DNA from: Thermococcus thioreducens
Lineage (GTDB): Archaea > Methanobacteriota_B > Thermococci > Thermococcales > Thermococcaceae
Assembly: GCF_002214545.1 (NCBI RefSeq)
Contig: NZ_CP015105.1
Location: 1,364,001-1,428,000, forward strand
Reading direction: 5' to 3'
Length of the DNA stretch: 64,000 nt
In this document: positions 8,542 through 15,270 of the stretch, in pieces
Layout: each line of letters begins with the position of its first letter
How positions within the stretch are numbered: position 1 is the first letter of the stretch
The notes under the pieces: generated by a model
What the model was told of the DNA's origin: nothing
Seen by the model: only the letters and a program-made list of their open reading frames with translations
Databases searched by the model: none
Position numbers and translations under genes: made by a program

Positions 8542-9429
8542 TCACTTGAGTATCTCTTCCATGACCTTTTCCGCTATTTCCCTCATCGCATCGGCCGCCT
8601 TCGACTCGGGGAAGGCCTCGACGAAGGGCTTGAGCATGCTCATGCTCCTCGGAATTGCTCTGTCGTAGGGTATCTCGCCGAGTATCGGGATCCCCTCGGC
8701 CTCGGCCCATTCCCTGAGCTTTGTGAAGCCCGGGTTGATGTCTGCCTTGTTGATTACCAGGTAAGCCGGCTGTCTGAAGTGCCGGACGACCCTGTAAACC
8801 CTCTGGACGTCGCTGAGGGAGGCGGGAGTAGGCTCCGCCACGAGTATTGCCAGATCCGCTCCGCCGATGCTCGCTATGACCTGACATCCTATTCCAGCGG
8901 CACTGTCCACTATCATGTGCTCCAGGCCGAGCTCCTTCATCAGCTTTTTCGCCCACTCCTTCTCCTCGGTGACCAGCTTTCCACTGTTGGGCCTTCCGAC
9001 GTCGAGCTGGGCCGAAACCAGCGGGAAGCCGTATTTCGTGGTGGCCTTCCTCACCACGCCGGAACGCACCTCTTCGAGGATTATCGTCCCCGGAACAGGA
9101 CAGACGAGGCCGCAGACGTTGCAGCCCTCACAGGTCAGCTCGCTGACAACGTAGTCCCCGTCAATAACCTTGATGCAGTCGTAGGGGCAGCGCTCCTGGC
9201 AGATACCGCACCTTATGCAGCTCTCCGCATTTATCCTTGCCACCTTTGCACCTATCAGCTCCCTCTCCCCCTCCCAGTGCTCCACGCCGAGGAGCAGGTC
9301 GAGGTTCGGCGCGTCTGCATCGGCATCAACGGCAACGAAACGGTACTCGTCCTTCAGCAGATAGAGAAGCGAAGCGGTGATGGTGCTCTTCCCAACGCCG
9401 CCCTTGCCGCTCGCTATCGCTATCTGCAT
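8542..9429 (-). CDS. MinD-like ATPase with inserted 2x[4Fe-4S] ferredoxin domain (second copy)
   Basis: A 295-residue deviant Walker A ATPase (SIMIBI class, COG1149 type). Residues 1-15 are QIAIASGKGGVGKST, with both signature lysines. Residues 62-105 form an inserted bacterial-type ferredoxin: CIRCGICQERCPYDC, then CEGCNVCGLVCPVPG, eight cysteines for two [4Fe-4S] clusters. MIVDSAAGIGCQ is the Walker B/switch. Such proteins are thought to be soluble ATP-driven Fe-S or metal-cofactor carriers. ATG 9429 is chosen, overlapping the stop of the upstream paralogue (TGATG), so both are translated as one unit. The pair sits divergently from a NifX-like gene, a pairing seen in many anaerobes, which suggests joint work on metal clusters. 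Confidence 0.9.
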   Translation of the reverse strand: MQIAIASGKGGVGKSTITASLLYLLKDEYRFVAVDADADAPNLDLLLGVEHWEGERELIGAKVARINAESCIRCGICQERCPYDCIKVIDGDYVVSELTCEGCNVCGLVCPVPGTIILEEVRSGVVRKATTKYGFPLVSAQLDVGRPNSGKLVTEEKEWAKKLMKELGLEHMIVDSAAGIGCQVIASIGGADLAILVAEPTPASLSDVQRVYRVVRHFRQPAYLVINKADINPGFTKLREWAEAEGIPILGEIPYDRAIPRSMSMLKPFVEAFPESKAADAMREIAEKVMEEILK

Positions 9430-10298
9430 CACTCACCACCTCCGAGGAACTCAACGACCCTGGAAGCAATCTCCCTGAAGAGCCCCGCTTCGGGATAATC
9501 CGTCAGTACTATTGGCTTCCCCTCAACGTAGCTCCTTATGATGTTCTCGCTGTACGGAATCTCCGCGATTACCTCCGCACCGTACTTCCCGGCGATCTCG
9601 CGCACCTTAGCCACTTCGCCGAGATCCGAGCGGTTCACAACGACCATCGCGGGAACATTCATCAGCTTCGCGAGTTCCAGAATCAGCTCGCCGTCGTGGA
9701 TTCCGAGGGGTGTCGGCTCGGTGATGGCTATGATGAGCCCCGAATCCTCAAGGGCCTTCGAGACGGTGTTGCTCGTCCCCGCGGCGGTATCGACCATCAG
9801 AAGCTCCTTACCAAGCCCCTGGGCGCGCCTCTTGGCCCTAGAAACTACCGGCATCGCCCTCTCCTCGCCTTCCAGTAGTCTTCCGGTGACGAGCGGGAAG
9901 CCGTAGGGAGTCTCTGTAAGATAAGTGTGCCCCATCAGCTTCTTGTCAGGCAGAATCGCCCCCGGAACCGGACAGACTATCTCGCACGCACGGCAGCCAG
10001 AACAGAGGTTCGGCATCAAGAAGGGCGTCCCGTCGCGCATGGTTATTATCGCGTGCTCCTCACAGACCTCGGCGCACTTCCTGCACCGGGTGCACTTCCC
10101 GTAATCAAAGCGCGGCATGAACAGCTCGACCGGCTCCTCGTTGGCCAGCTCCACGCCGAGGAGAAGGTGGTCGTTAGGGGCTTCAACATCGAGATCGGCT
10201 AAGACAAGGTCATACCTTTCGGCCAGTGCTATCGCCAGGTTAATCGCGACTGTGGACTTACCGGTGCCACCTTTTCCACCGCTCACCGCTATCTGCAA
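9429..10298 (-). CDS. MinD-like ATPase with inserted 2x[4Fe-4S] ferredoxin domain (first copy)
   Basis: A 289-residue paralogue of the next gene. It starts QIAVSGGKGGTGKST with the deviant Walker A, has an inserted ferredoxin domain (CTRCRKCAEVC, then CSGCRACEIVCPVPG) and MVDTAAGTSNTV as the switch region. TTG 10298 is preferred as start because GGAGGTGA sits just upstream and the family begins MQIAVSGGKGG; GTG 10307 is the alternative. It heads a two-gene operon whose promoter faces a NifX-like gene across a 74-base gap that holds two palindromes. The two paralogues may form a heterodimer; ATPases of this class act as dimers sandwiching ATP. Confidence 0.9.
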   Translation of the reverse strand: MQIAVSGGKGGTGKSTVAINLAIALAERYDLVLADLDVEAPNDHLLLGVELANEEPVELFMPRFDYGKCTRCRKCAEVCEEHAIITMRDGTPFLMPNLCSGCRACEIVCPVPGAILPDKKLMGHTYLTETPYGFPLVTGRLLEGEERAMPVVSRAKRRAQGLGKELLMVDTAAGTSNTVSKALEDSGLIIAITEPTPLGIHDGELILELAKLMNVPAMVVVNRSDLGEVAKVREIAGKYGAEVIAEIPYSENIIRSYVEGKPIVLTDYPEAGLFREIASRVVEFLGGGE

Positions 10299-10316
10299 AG
10301 CCCTCACCTCCAGGAA

Positions 10317-10330
10317 TTAGGCTAACCTAA
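10317..10330. promoter_or_regulatory. TTAGGnnnnCCTAA box in the divergent MinD/NifX promoter
   Basis: TTAGGCTAACCTAA is a 5-4-5 inverted repeat, resembling the half-sites of DtxR/IdeR-family metal repressor boxes. It lies 19 bases before the TTG of the MinD-like operon and upstream of the NifX TATA-like CTTTTAAG (10334-10341). Matching boxes occur at 11496 and 17604. Confidence 0.6.
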
Positions 10331-10342
10331 AAGCTTTTAAGC

Positions 10343-10360
10343 TTTGTGCATACGCTCAAA
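10343..10360. promoter_or_regulatory. Operator TTTGTGCATACGCTCAAA before the first NifX-like gene
   Basis: An 18-base near-palindrome located between the TATA-like CTTTTAAG and ATG 10373, where a bound protein would block RNA polymerase. Two close matches lie before the other NifX-like genes (10828 and 11470), giving the consensus TnTGCATAyGCnCAAA. No matching site was noticed elsewhere in the window, though this was an eye scan. Confidence 0.6.
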
Positions 10361-10372
10361 ACGGTGATGCTC

Positions 10373-10759
10373 ATGAGGTGCCTGAAGGTCGCGTTCGGAA
10401 TGGAAAACGATGAGACGCTCATAGATGCCCACTACGGGGACTCGGAGTTCTTCGCGATATACGAGGTCTGCGAAGATGGAAGCGTTAAGCTTCTCGAAAA
10501 GAGGCACAATAAAGCTAAAGACTTCGAGGAGCATGATAAAGGCCACGGAGACCCTGGGAAGTTCAAGGCCGTGATCAACCAGCTTTCAGACGTTGATGTT
10601 CTGGCCGCTTTCAGGATGGGGCCCAATTTCCTCAGGATACGAGACAATACCAACAAGGTGGTCTTTTTCACGAGGACGAGGGAGCTGAGTGTGGCGCTTC
10701 AGAGGATTGCGGAAAACTTCGACGATCTCTGGGAGCAGGTTCAGGCGAAGAGGGCCTAG
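10373..10759 (+). CDS. NifX/NifB-type dinitrogenase iron-molybdenum cofactor family protein (no tail)
   Basis: A 128-residue PF02579-type protein: RCLKVAFGMENDETLIDAHY, then DSEFFAIYEVCEDG, then VDVLAAFRMGPNFLRI. The fold is the MTH1175/NafY ribonuclease-H-like domain that binds Fe-Mo or other metal cofactors in diazotrophs. Thermococcales do not fix nitrogen, so a general Fe-S or metal-cofactor storage role is more likely. ATG 10373 follows GGTGAT; upstream in-frame starts would run through the operator. It is divergent from the MinD-like ATPases and followed by two more family members, which differ in carrying long Gly/Arg tails that this one lacks. Confidence 0.82.
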   Translation: MRCLKVAFGMENDETLIDAHYGDSEFFAIYEVCEDGSVKLLEKRHNKAKDFEEHDKGHGDPGKFKAVINQLSDVDVLAAFRMGPNFLRIRDNTNKVVFFTRTRELSVALQRIAENFDDLWEQVQAKRA

Positions 10760-10827
10760 AACTGCACACCCAAAGACGCATGATCGTGGAGTCCAACCTG
10801 CCATCATAGTGGCCAAAAGATTTAAAT

Positions 10828-10845
10828 ACTGTGCATATGCACAAA
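10828..10845. promoter_or_regulatory. Operator with perfect 14-bp palindrome TGTGCATATGCACA before the second NifX-like gene
   Basis: TGTGCATATGCACA (10830-10843) is perfectly self-complementary and is followed by AAA as in the other two sites. It begins right after the TATA-like TTTAAATA (10821-10828), so a bound factor would cover the initiation region. Translation starts at 10873 after GAGGTGGTGA. Confidence 0.65.
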
Positions 10846-10872
10846 ATACCAAAGGAACGTGAGGTGGTGAAA

Positions 10873-11454
10873 ATGAAGATCGCAGTACCCACGAACGGTG
10901 GAGGAATCGATGACGTCGTTGCCCCCGTTTTCGGGAGGGCTCCGGCGTTCCTCATAGTGGAAGTGGATGAAAACGGCACCATAGTTAGCAGCAAGGTCCT
11001 CCAGAACCCCGCCGCAAGCTCTGTCGGTGGGATTGGCCCGCTGGCGGTTCAGGCCCTGATCAACGAGGGCGTCGATGCCGTGATAGTTCCGCAGGTGGGG
11101 CCCAACGCCCTTGGTGCCCTCCAGGCTGCGGGCATAAGGGTCTATCAAGCTGCACCTGGGACCCCCGCAAGAGAAGCAATAAAGAGCACCACTGGGAACA
11201 GTTCTGGACAAACTGGAACCTTTTCAGGCCCTACACAGGAAATCGGAGTGGGTATGATGGGAGCAACCCCAGCACCCGTGTATGGCACCTACCCAGTCTA
11301 TCGGGCATACGGCTACGGTTCCGGCTGGGGAAGAGGTCGTGGCAGAGGTTTTGGACATGGACGGAACAACGGCAGGAGATGGGGCGCTAGGCTCGAATAC
11401 TGCCCCAGAACCAACCAGCCGAGGAGAAAGGCACACTGGCGCGACTGGTGGTGA
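10873..11454 (+). CDS. NifX-like protein with Gly/Arg/Trp-rich C-terminal tail
   Basis: A 193-residue protein. Residues 1-110 form the PF02579 domain (KIAVPTNGGGIDDVVAPVFG, FLIVEVDENG, AVQALINEGVDAVIVPQVG, ALGALQAAGIRVYQA). Residues about 115-155 are a Thr/Pro/Gly/Tyr linker, then GSGWGRGRGRGFGHGRNNG and a basic end with CPRTNQPRRKAHW. The start is ATG 10873, since GAGGTGGTGA is just upstream and the domain begins here. The tail resembles the Gly/Arg runs of the next gene and of the DUF134 protein at 17172. A tail of this type could bind nucleic acid or metals (His, Cys present); this is inference. It has its own TATA box and operator. Confidence 0.85.
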   Translation: MKIAVPTNGGGIDDVVAPVFGRAPAFLIVEVDENGTIVSSKVLQNPAASSVGGIGPLAVQALINEGVDAVIVPQVGPNALGALQAAGIRVYQAAPGTPAREAIKSTTGNSSGQTGTFSGPTQEIGVGMMGATPAPVYGTYPVYRAYGYGSGWGRGRGRGFGHGRNNGRRWGARLEYCPRTNQPRRKAHWRDWW

Positions 11455-11469
11455 AGCATTCCTTTAATT

Positions 11470-11487
11470 TTTGAGCGTATGCAAACT
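11470..11487. promoter_or_regulatory. Operator TTTGAGCGTATGCAAACT (inverted) before the third NifX-like gene
   Basis: The reverse complement, AGTTTGCATACGCTCAAA, matches the sites at 10343 and 10828 at 15 and 13 of 18 bases. Here the site lies just upstream of the TATA-like CTTTTTTAAG (11487-11495) rather than downstream of it. Confidence 0.55.
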
Positions 11488-11495
11488 TTTTTAAG

Positions 11496-11509
11496 TTAGG
11501 TTTTCCTAA
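11496..11509. promoter_or_regulatory. TTAGGnnnnCCTAA box before the third NifX-like gene
   Basis: TTAGGTTTTCCTAA is a perfect 5-4-5 inverted repeat between the TATA-like element and the ribosome site GGAGGTG, so it overlaps the probable transcription start. Together with the site at 11470 it gives this promoter both operator types, like the divergent promoter at 10317-10360. Confidence 0.6.
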
Positions 11510-11529
11510 TTCTCCAGGAGGTGATGTGA

Positions 11530-11988
11530 ATGATGATCATAGTCTCAACCGTAAACGGAGGACTCGATGACAGGGTGAACCCGGCATTCGGGAGGACACC
11601 AACCTTCACGATAGTTGACGTCGAAAACGGAGAAATAACCGGCGCCCAGGTCGTTCAGAACCCCGGCTACAGCCAGCCGAGGGGAGCAGGAGTTACCGCG
11701 GCGCAGTTCGTCATAGACAATGGTGCCGATGTGGTTATAGCGGGCCAGTTTGGGCCCAACTCATCGGGAGTACTCCAAGCTGCTGGCATAAGGATGGTCT
11801 CGGCCCCGGCCACGATGACCGTCAGAGAAGCCGTCGAAGCCTTCCTGAGGGGTGAGCTCACCGGGGCCGTTTTTGGCCCGGAAGGTGGAGCCGGCGGAGG
11901 AATGGGAAGAGGTATGGGACGAGGAATGGGCCGTGGCATGGGAAGGGGCAGAGGCATGGGGCAGGGAACAGGAAGATTGTACCGGTAA
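11530..11988 (+). CDS. NifX-like protein with Met-Gly-Arg repeat tail
   Basis: A 152-residue protein. Residues 1-115 are the PF02579 domain (IIVSTVNGGLDDRVNPAFG, FTIVDVENGEI, AAQFVIDNGADVVIAGQFG, SGVLQAAGIRMVSAPA). Residues about 124-150 are a tandem tail of the four-residue unit GMGR (MGRGMGRGMGRGMGRG), ending GQGTGRLYR. Such methionine/glycine/arginine tails occur in several archaeal and bacterial NifX homologues; function unproven. ATG 11530 follows GGAGGTGATGTGA. It is probably the most strongly metal-responsive gene of the group as it carries both operator types. The right end of an IS200/IS605 element lies about 10 bases after its stop. Confidence 0.87.
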   Translation: MMIIVSTVNGGLDDRVNPAFGRTPTFTIVDVENGEITGAQVVQNPGYSQPRGAGVTAAQFVIDNGADVVIAGQFGPNSSGVLQAAGIRMVSAPATMTVREAVEAFLRGELTGAVFGPEGGAGGGMGRGMGRGMGRGMGRGRGMGQGTGRLYR

Positions 11989-11998
11989 ATCTTTTCTC

Positions 11999-13400
11999 TG
12001 ACTTCCTCCCCGCTTTAAGCTGGATTCCAACGAGGAACCCCCTAACCCAAGGGCAGGGAGGTTTGAGGGGTCTCATTCAAACCCAGGATAAAGCGGGTTT
12101 TCAACCCCTCTGGCCCGGTCTTAGGCCAATTACCCCTACCTCCCGATAAACCCGGCAGATTCGGGGTTATCGTTCTAACAGCCTTCTTCAAAATGTTAAA
12201 CGCTCCAACTAAATCAGCATTCATTACAACGCCCTCTCTACGGCACTTAAACAAACCCCTGGAAATTCTTCCACCAGAATGGCGTTGGCCGCAGAGAGGG
12301 CAAGTTTGAGAAGTGAAAGCCTCATCAACAACCACAACAGAGATACCATACTCTTCCGAGACTTCTTTGAGGCGTTTGATAACGTAATTAAACCTCCAAA
12401 CGTGAGAGAGAAGGAAATTCTGCTTTTTACCCTTATCAGAGTTTCTAGCAATGCCTTTCGGATAACCCACGATAATTCTTGAAACGCCGAGTTCATAAAG
12501 CCTTTTGACAGTTTGCCTGACTGCCGTGTTAATGTAGTGTTTTGCCTGAAGTTTGGCTCTATCGTGCATTCTCCTAAGTTTTCTGCTCGTTTTAGCTCCC
12601 GATTTGTTTAGTTTTGACTGATACTCTGCAATCTTTTTCCTCCAGTAAAAGTCAATGCTCTTCAATGCCCTTCCATTCACGAGAAAACTTTCACCATTCT
12701 CAACGTAAACTGCCATTAAGTTGTTCACACCCAAATCAATTCCCGCCGAGAGACTTCCTTTTGGCTTTCTCGGGAGTTTAATCCACTCTCCACTCTCAAG
12801 TTTCTCCTCAACGTTAAAGCTCACGTGAGCGTACCATTTTCGCTTTACCTCATCATAAGTGATTTCCAACCTTCTCTGCTTGCCTCTCAAGTGTATCCTG
12901 CCTTTGAATTGAATTCTAAGCCTGCCGAATTTTCCCAGTCTCCTCAGTTCGAGAACGTTACCAGTAATCCGGTACTGGTCATTCCTGAGTGGAATGATGA
13001 AGAGTTTTTTGCCCTTCTTTTCTCTAACGAATTTGGGCGGTTTTGGTTTGAACCATTCTGGCAGTTCTCCCTTCTTTTTCTTCCTGTTGAGTGAGAAGAA
13101 TGAACGCCATGCTTCAGCGTTTTTTCTGGCTAATTGCTGGACTGTCGAACCACCAATCCAGTTTTTGAACTCGTGATAAGCTTCTTTTTCTGTCGTTGAG
13201 AAGTCGATTTTGCCGAATTCTTTGAACTGTTTCAAACGCTGGTAATTGAGCCTGTTCCAGATTATTGCTGAAGCGTAAGCTAACTCGAAGAGAGCTTTTT
13301 CTTGAGCTTTTGAGGGTTGTAGTTTGACCGTTACCGTTCGCCTCATTTCAATAAGTGGTATTGATTTTAGGCTTTAAAAGAGTGTCGCTTTCCTGCTTAA
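11999..13400 (-). mobile_element. IS200/IS605-family element carrying tnpB only
   Basis: The element is read on the minus strand. Its right end is placed at about 11999 because the minus strand ends GCGGGGAGGAAGTCA there, the typical terminus of archaeal IS200/IS605 elements, and a similar terminus recurs at 15261-15270. The left end cannot be fixed; it is upstream of the tnpB start at 13346, roughly 13380-13450. No tnpA (Y1 transposase) is present, so movement would need TnpA supplied in trans. The last 180 bases on the tnpB strand are GC-rich and can fold, as expected for the omega RNA scaffold that overlaps the tnpB 3' end. Confidence 0.75.
12042..13346 (-). CDS. tnpB: TnpB, IS605-family RNA-guided nuclease
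   Basis: A 434-residue TnpB. The N-terminal recognition domain (residues 1-190) is basic. The RuvC core has all three acidic residues: D204 in AGIDLGVNN, E342 in VVVVDEAFTSQTC and D378 in NADLVGAFNIL. The zinc ribbon is odd: the first pair is C349/C352 (CPLCG) but the second is C368 with Glu at the place of the last Cys (FKCRREG), so one zinc ligand is missing. The tail after residue 390 is encoded over the omega RNA region. TnpB cuts DNA next to a transposon-adjacent motif, guided by the RNA from the right end. A TATA-like TTTTAAA about 30 bases before the ATG suggests a leaderless transcript. Confidence 0.93.
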   Translation of the reverse strand: MRRTVTVKLQPSKAQEKALFELAYASAIIWNRLNYQRLKQFKEFGKIDFSTTEKEAYHEFKNWIGGSTVQQLARKNAEAWRSFFSLNRKKKKGELPEWFKPKPPKFVREKKGKKLFIIPLRNDQYRITGNVLELRRLGKFGRLRIQFKGRIHLRGKQRRLEITYDEVKRKWYAHVSFNVEEKLESGEWIKLPRKPKGSLSAGIDLGVNNLMAVYVENGESFLVNGRALKSIDFYWRKKIAEYQSKLNKSGAKTSRKLRRMHDRAKLQAKHYINTAVRQTVKRLYELGVSRIIVGYPKGIARNSDKGKKQNFLLSHVWRFNYVIKRLKEVSEEYGISVVVVDEAFTSQTCPLCGQRHSGGRISRGLFKCRREGVVMNADLVGAFNILKKAVRTITPNLPGLSGGRGNWPKTGPEGLKTRFILGLNETPQTSLPLG

Positions 13401-13573
13401 CGGTAATTTGCAGAACTCAATTACACCCCAAAATAGCGAGGCTTGCAAAAGAAAAATGTCATGTCTGCTCCTTGTCTCTTCTCCCTTCAACGCATGGAAA
13501 GCCATTATAGTGCCTTTTCGGGAATGAGTAACTTCTTATACCTGGAACACGAAGATGCTGGGGGTGGCCGGGA

Positions 13574-14155
13574 ATGAAAAAGGGTCAGCTCTGGGCCGGT
13601 ATTCTCTCACCCCTGATTAGCTTGGGCGGGATAGGCGTTGCAATCATGATAAACCGCCCCTGGTGGAGGCTCACGGACAACGCGATAAGCGACCTGGGAA
13701 AGGTCGGCCTCCCGTACAGCTGGGTGATGAACGTTCCGTTATTCATCTCCGCGATCCTTGCCATTTATTACGCGGCAGGCCTGTTTGGTGAAGTTAAAAA
13801 CACGGTTTTCAGGCTTGGAATTGCCCTCTTCATGATCGGACTGGCCTTCTTGGCCGGGGTGGCGCTCTTCCCGGAGGGGACTGAGCCTCACTACCACGTC
13901 AGCTGGGGTTTCTTTCTGGCCGGAAGCGTCGGATATCTGATAGCAGGAGCCGGCCTATGGCTCGAGGGCATGCGGAAGTTTGGAGCCTTCACGACCCTGC
14001 TTTTCACCGCCGAGGTTCTCCTCGCGAGATGGGCGTTTAATACCTTCAGCGGCGTTGCTATCGCCGAGTTCATCGGAATTTTCGCTATGATAATCTGGCA
14101 CTACTCCCTGATGGGAACACTTCTAAAAGCAGGGTTTTTAGGGACTAGGGATTAA
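13574..14155 (+). CDS. DUF998 integral membrane protein
   Basis: A 193-residue membrane protein with about six helices (residues 8-28, 50-70, 80-100, 112-130, 138-155, 162-182). The first loop has the DUF998 pattern WWRLTDNAISDLGKVG, followed by VMNVPLFIS and LFPEGTEPHYHVSWGFF, with conserved His and acidic residues facing one side. DUF998 proteins are of unknown function; the conserved polar loop hints at an enzymatic or transport role in the membrane. GGGTGGCCGGG lies just before the ATG. The SDR gene follows after only 18 bases, so they are probably cotranscribed. Confidence 0.85.
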   Translation: MKKGQLWAGILSPLISLGGIGVAIMINRPWWRLTDNAISDLGKVGLPYSWVMNVPLFISAILAIYYAAGLFGEVKNTVFRLGIALFMIGLAFLAGVALFPEGTEPHYHVSWGFFLAGSVGYLIAGAGLWLEGMRKFGAFTTLLFTAEVLLARWAFNTFSGVAIAEFIGIFAMIIWHYSLMGTLLKAGFLGTRD

Positions 14156-14173
14156 CAAATAGCGGTGATCGGT

Positions 14174-14965
14174 ATGCTCAGGACAGACCTTTCCGGCAGG
14201 TTAGCCTTTACAACGGCCTCAAGCAAAGGCATCGGCTTCGGCGTCGCGAGGGTTCTGGCAAAGGCCGGCGCGGACGTGATTCTGCTGTCGAGAAGCGAGG
14301 AAAACCTGAAGAAAGCTATGGAGAAAATTAAAGCCGAGAGCGACGTTGAAGTCCACTACATAGTTGCCGACCTAACCAAGCGGGAAGACCTTGAGAGAAC
14401 CGTTAAAGAACTCAAAGACATTGGGGAGCCCGACGTGTTCTTCTTCTCAACCGGTGGCCCAAAGCCGGGCTACTTCATGGAGATGAGGATGGAGGACTGG
14501 GAGAAGGCCGTTGAGCTGCTCCTCTATCCAGCGGTTTATCTCACCAGAGCCCTCGTCCCCGCGATGGAGAGAAAGGGCTTTGGGAGGATAATCTACTCGA
14601 CCAGCGTCGCCATAAGGGAGCCGATACCGAACATAGCTCTCAGCAACGTTGTGAGGATCTCAATGGCGGGCCTCGTGAGAACGCTCGCGAAGGAGCTCGG
14701 GCCGAAAGGCATAACCGTCAACGGCATAATGCCCGGAATAATAAGAACCGACAGGATGGTACAGCTTGCAAAGGACAGGGCGGAGAGGGAAGGAAAGACC
14801 GTCGAGGAAGCCCTAGCCGACTACGCGAAGCCGATACCCCTCGGGAGGCTCGGCGAGCCGGAAGAGATAGGTTACCTTGTAGCATTCCTTGCAAGCGAGC
14901 TTGGGAGTTACATAAACGGCGCCATGATTCCTGTCGATGGGGGAAGACTTAACTCCGTCTTCTGA
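14174..14965 (+). CDS. SDR-family oxidoreductase with altered catalytic motif
   Basis: A 263-residue classical-length short-chain dehydrogenase fold. The NAD(P) loop is FTTASSKGIGFGVAR (TGxxxGxG-like, with Thr-Ala-Ser), then LLSRSEEN after strand two, VADLTKRED, and FFSTGGPKPG at strand four. The catalytic Ser is kept in IIYSTSVAI, but the YxxxK pair is replaced: counting back from RTLAKELGPKG the Tyr position is Ser and the Lys position is Arg (SNVVR). ITVNGIMPGIIRTD and the C-terminal GAMIPVDGG are standard. Either the enzyme uses a variant mechanism, as some ketoacyl-reductase-like SDR groups appear to, or it is a non-catalytic binder. ATG 14174 follows GGTGATCGGT. Confidence 0.82.
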   Translation: MLRTDLSGRLAFTTASSKGIGFGVARVLAKAGADVILLSRSEENLKKAMEKIKAESDVEVHYIVADLTKREDLERTVKELKDIGEPDVFFFSTGGPKPGYFMEMRMEDWEKAVELLLYPAVYLTRALVPAMERKGFGRIIYSTSVAIREPIPNIALSNVVRISMAGLVRTLAKELGPKGITVNGIMPGIIRTDRMVQLAKDRAEREGKTVEEALADYAKPIPLGRLGEPEEIGYLVAFLASELGSYINGAMIPVDGGRLNSVF

Positions 14966-14976
14966 GATGGCGTCTC

Positions 14977-15005
14977 TTTTTATAACTACCTACTGAACCG
15001 GTTCA
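14977..15005 (+). promoter_or_regulatory. TATA box and 12-bp palindrome TGAACCGGTTCA
   Basis: TTTTTATAAC (14977-14986) is a good archaeal TATA box, and a perfect palindrome TGAACCGGTTCA (14994-15005) follows 8 bases later. CCTAC and GTAGG on either side extend the symmetry (14989-15014). This is a repressor-type layout upstream of the broken small ORF at 15014. Confidence 0.45.
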
Positions 15006-15013
15006 AAGTGTAG

Positions 15014-15197
15014 GTGACGGAGTTTTGCCTTCACGGGAATTTTTGTAGCATTCACTGCATACCTGTTGCCCAAATCGGTGCCTCTGGTGGTAATGGCCTG
15101 GATACCCTGGGTGGGATTTGGGATTGTGGTTTTTTGCTCCGCAGTGCTTAGGATAATCAAAAATAAACGTCAGGGGCATAAGCCCTCTTCTCTATGA
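15014..15197 (+). pseudogene. Possible small membrane protein, frameshifted in a T run
   Basis: The 303-base gap between the SDR and PPC-domain genes holds a hydrophobic reading frame ending at TGA 15195-15197: FVAFTAYLLPKSVPLVV, then MAWIPWVGFGIVVFCSAVL, then a basic tail IIKNKRQGHK. It looks like one or two membrane helices with a positive cytoplasmic end. No start codon lies in frame near the promoter, but GTG 15014 opens a frame (VTEF) that would join it if the four T at 15023-15026 were three. Intact, the product would be about 60 residues. It has a TATA box and operator-like palindrome upstream. Family not recognised; chance cannot be excluded. Confidence 0.4.
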
Positions 15198-15237
15198 AGT
15201 TACCGATAAGTCCCGGTAGGCGTTACTTTTTTCTCTT

Positions 15238-15270
15238 GAAAGTCTCGCCCTTTAGGGCGGGAGGAGGTCA
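15238..15270 (+). repeat. Solo IS200/IS605-type right end with hairpin
   Basis: GAAAG-CTC is followed by the hairpin CGCCCT-TT-AGGGCG (15246-15259) and the terminus GGGAGGAGGTCA, which parallels GGGGAGGAAGTCA at the end of the tnpB element. The last three bases double as the stop codon (read TGA on the minus strand) of the PPC-domain gene. It may act as a transcription-ending hairpin today. Confidence 0.5.
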
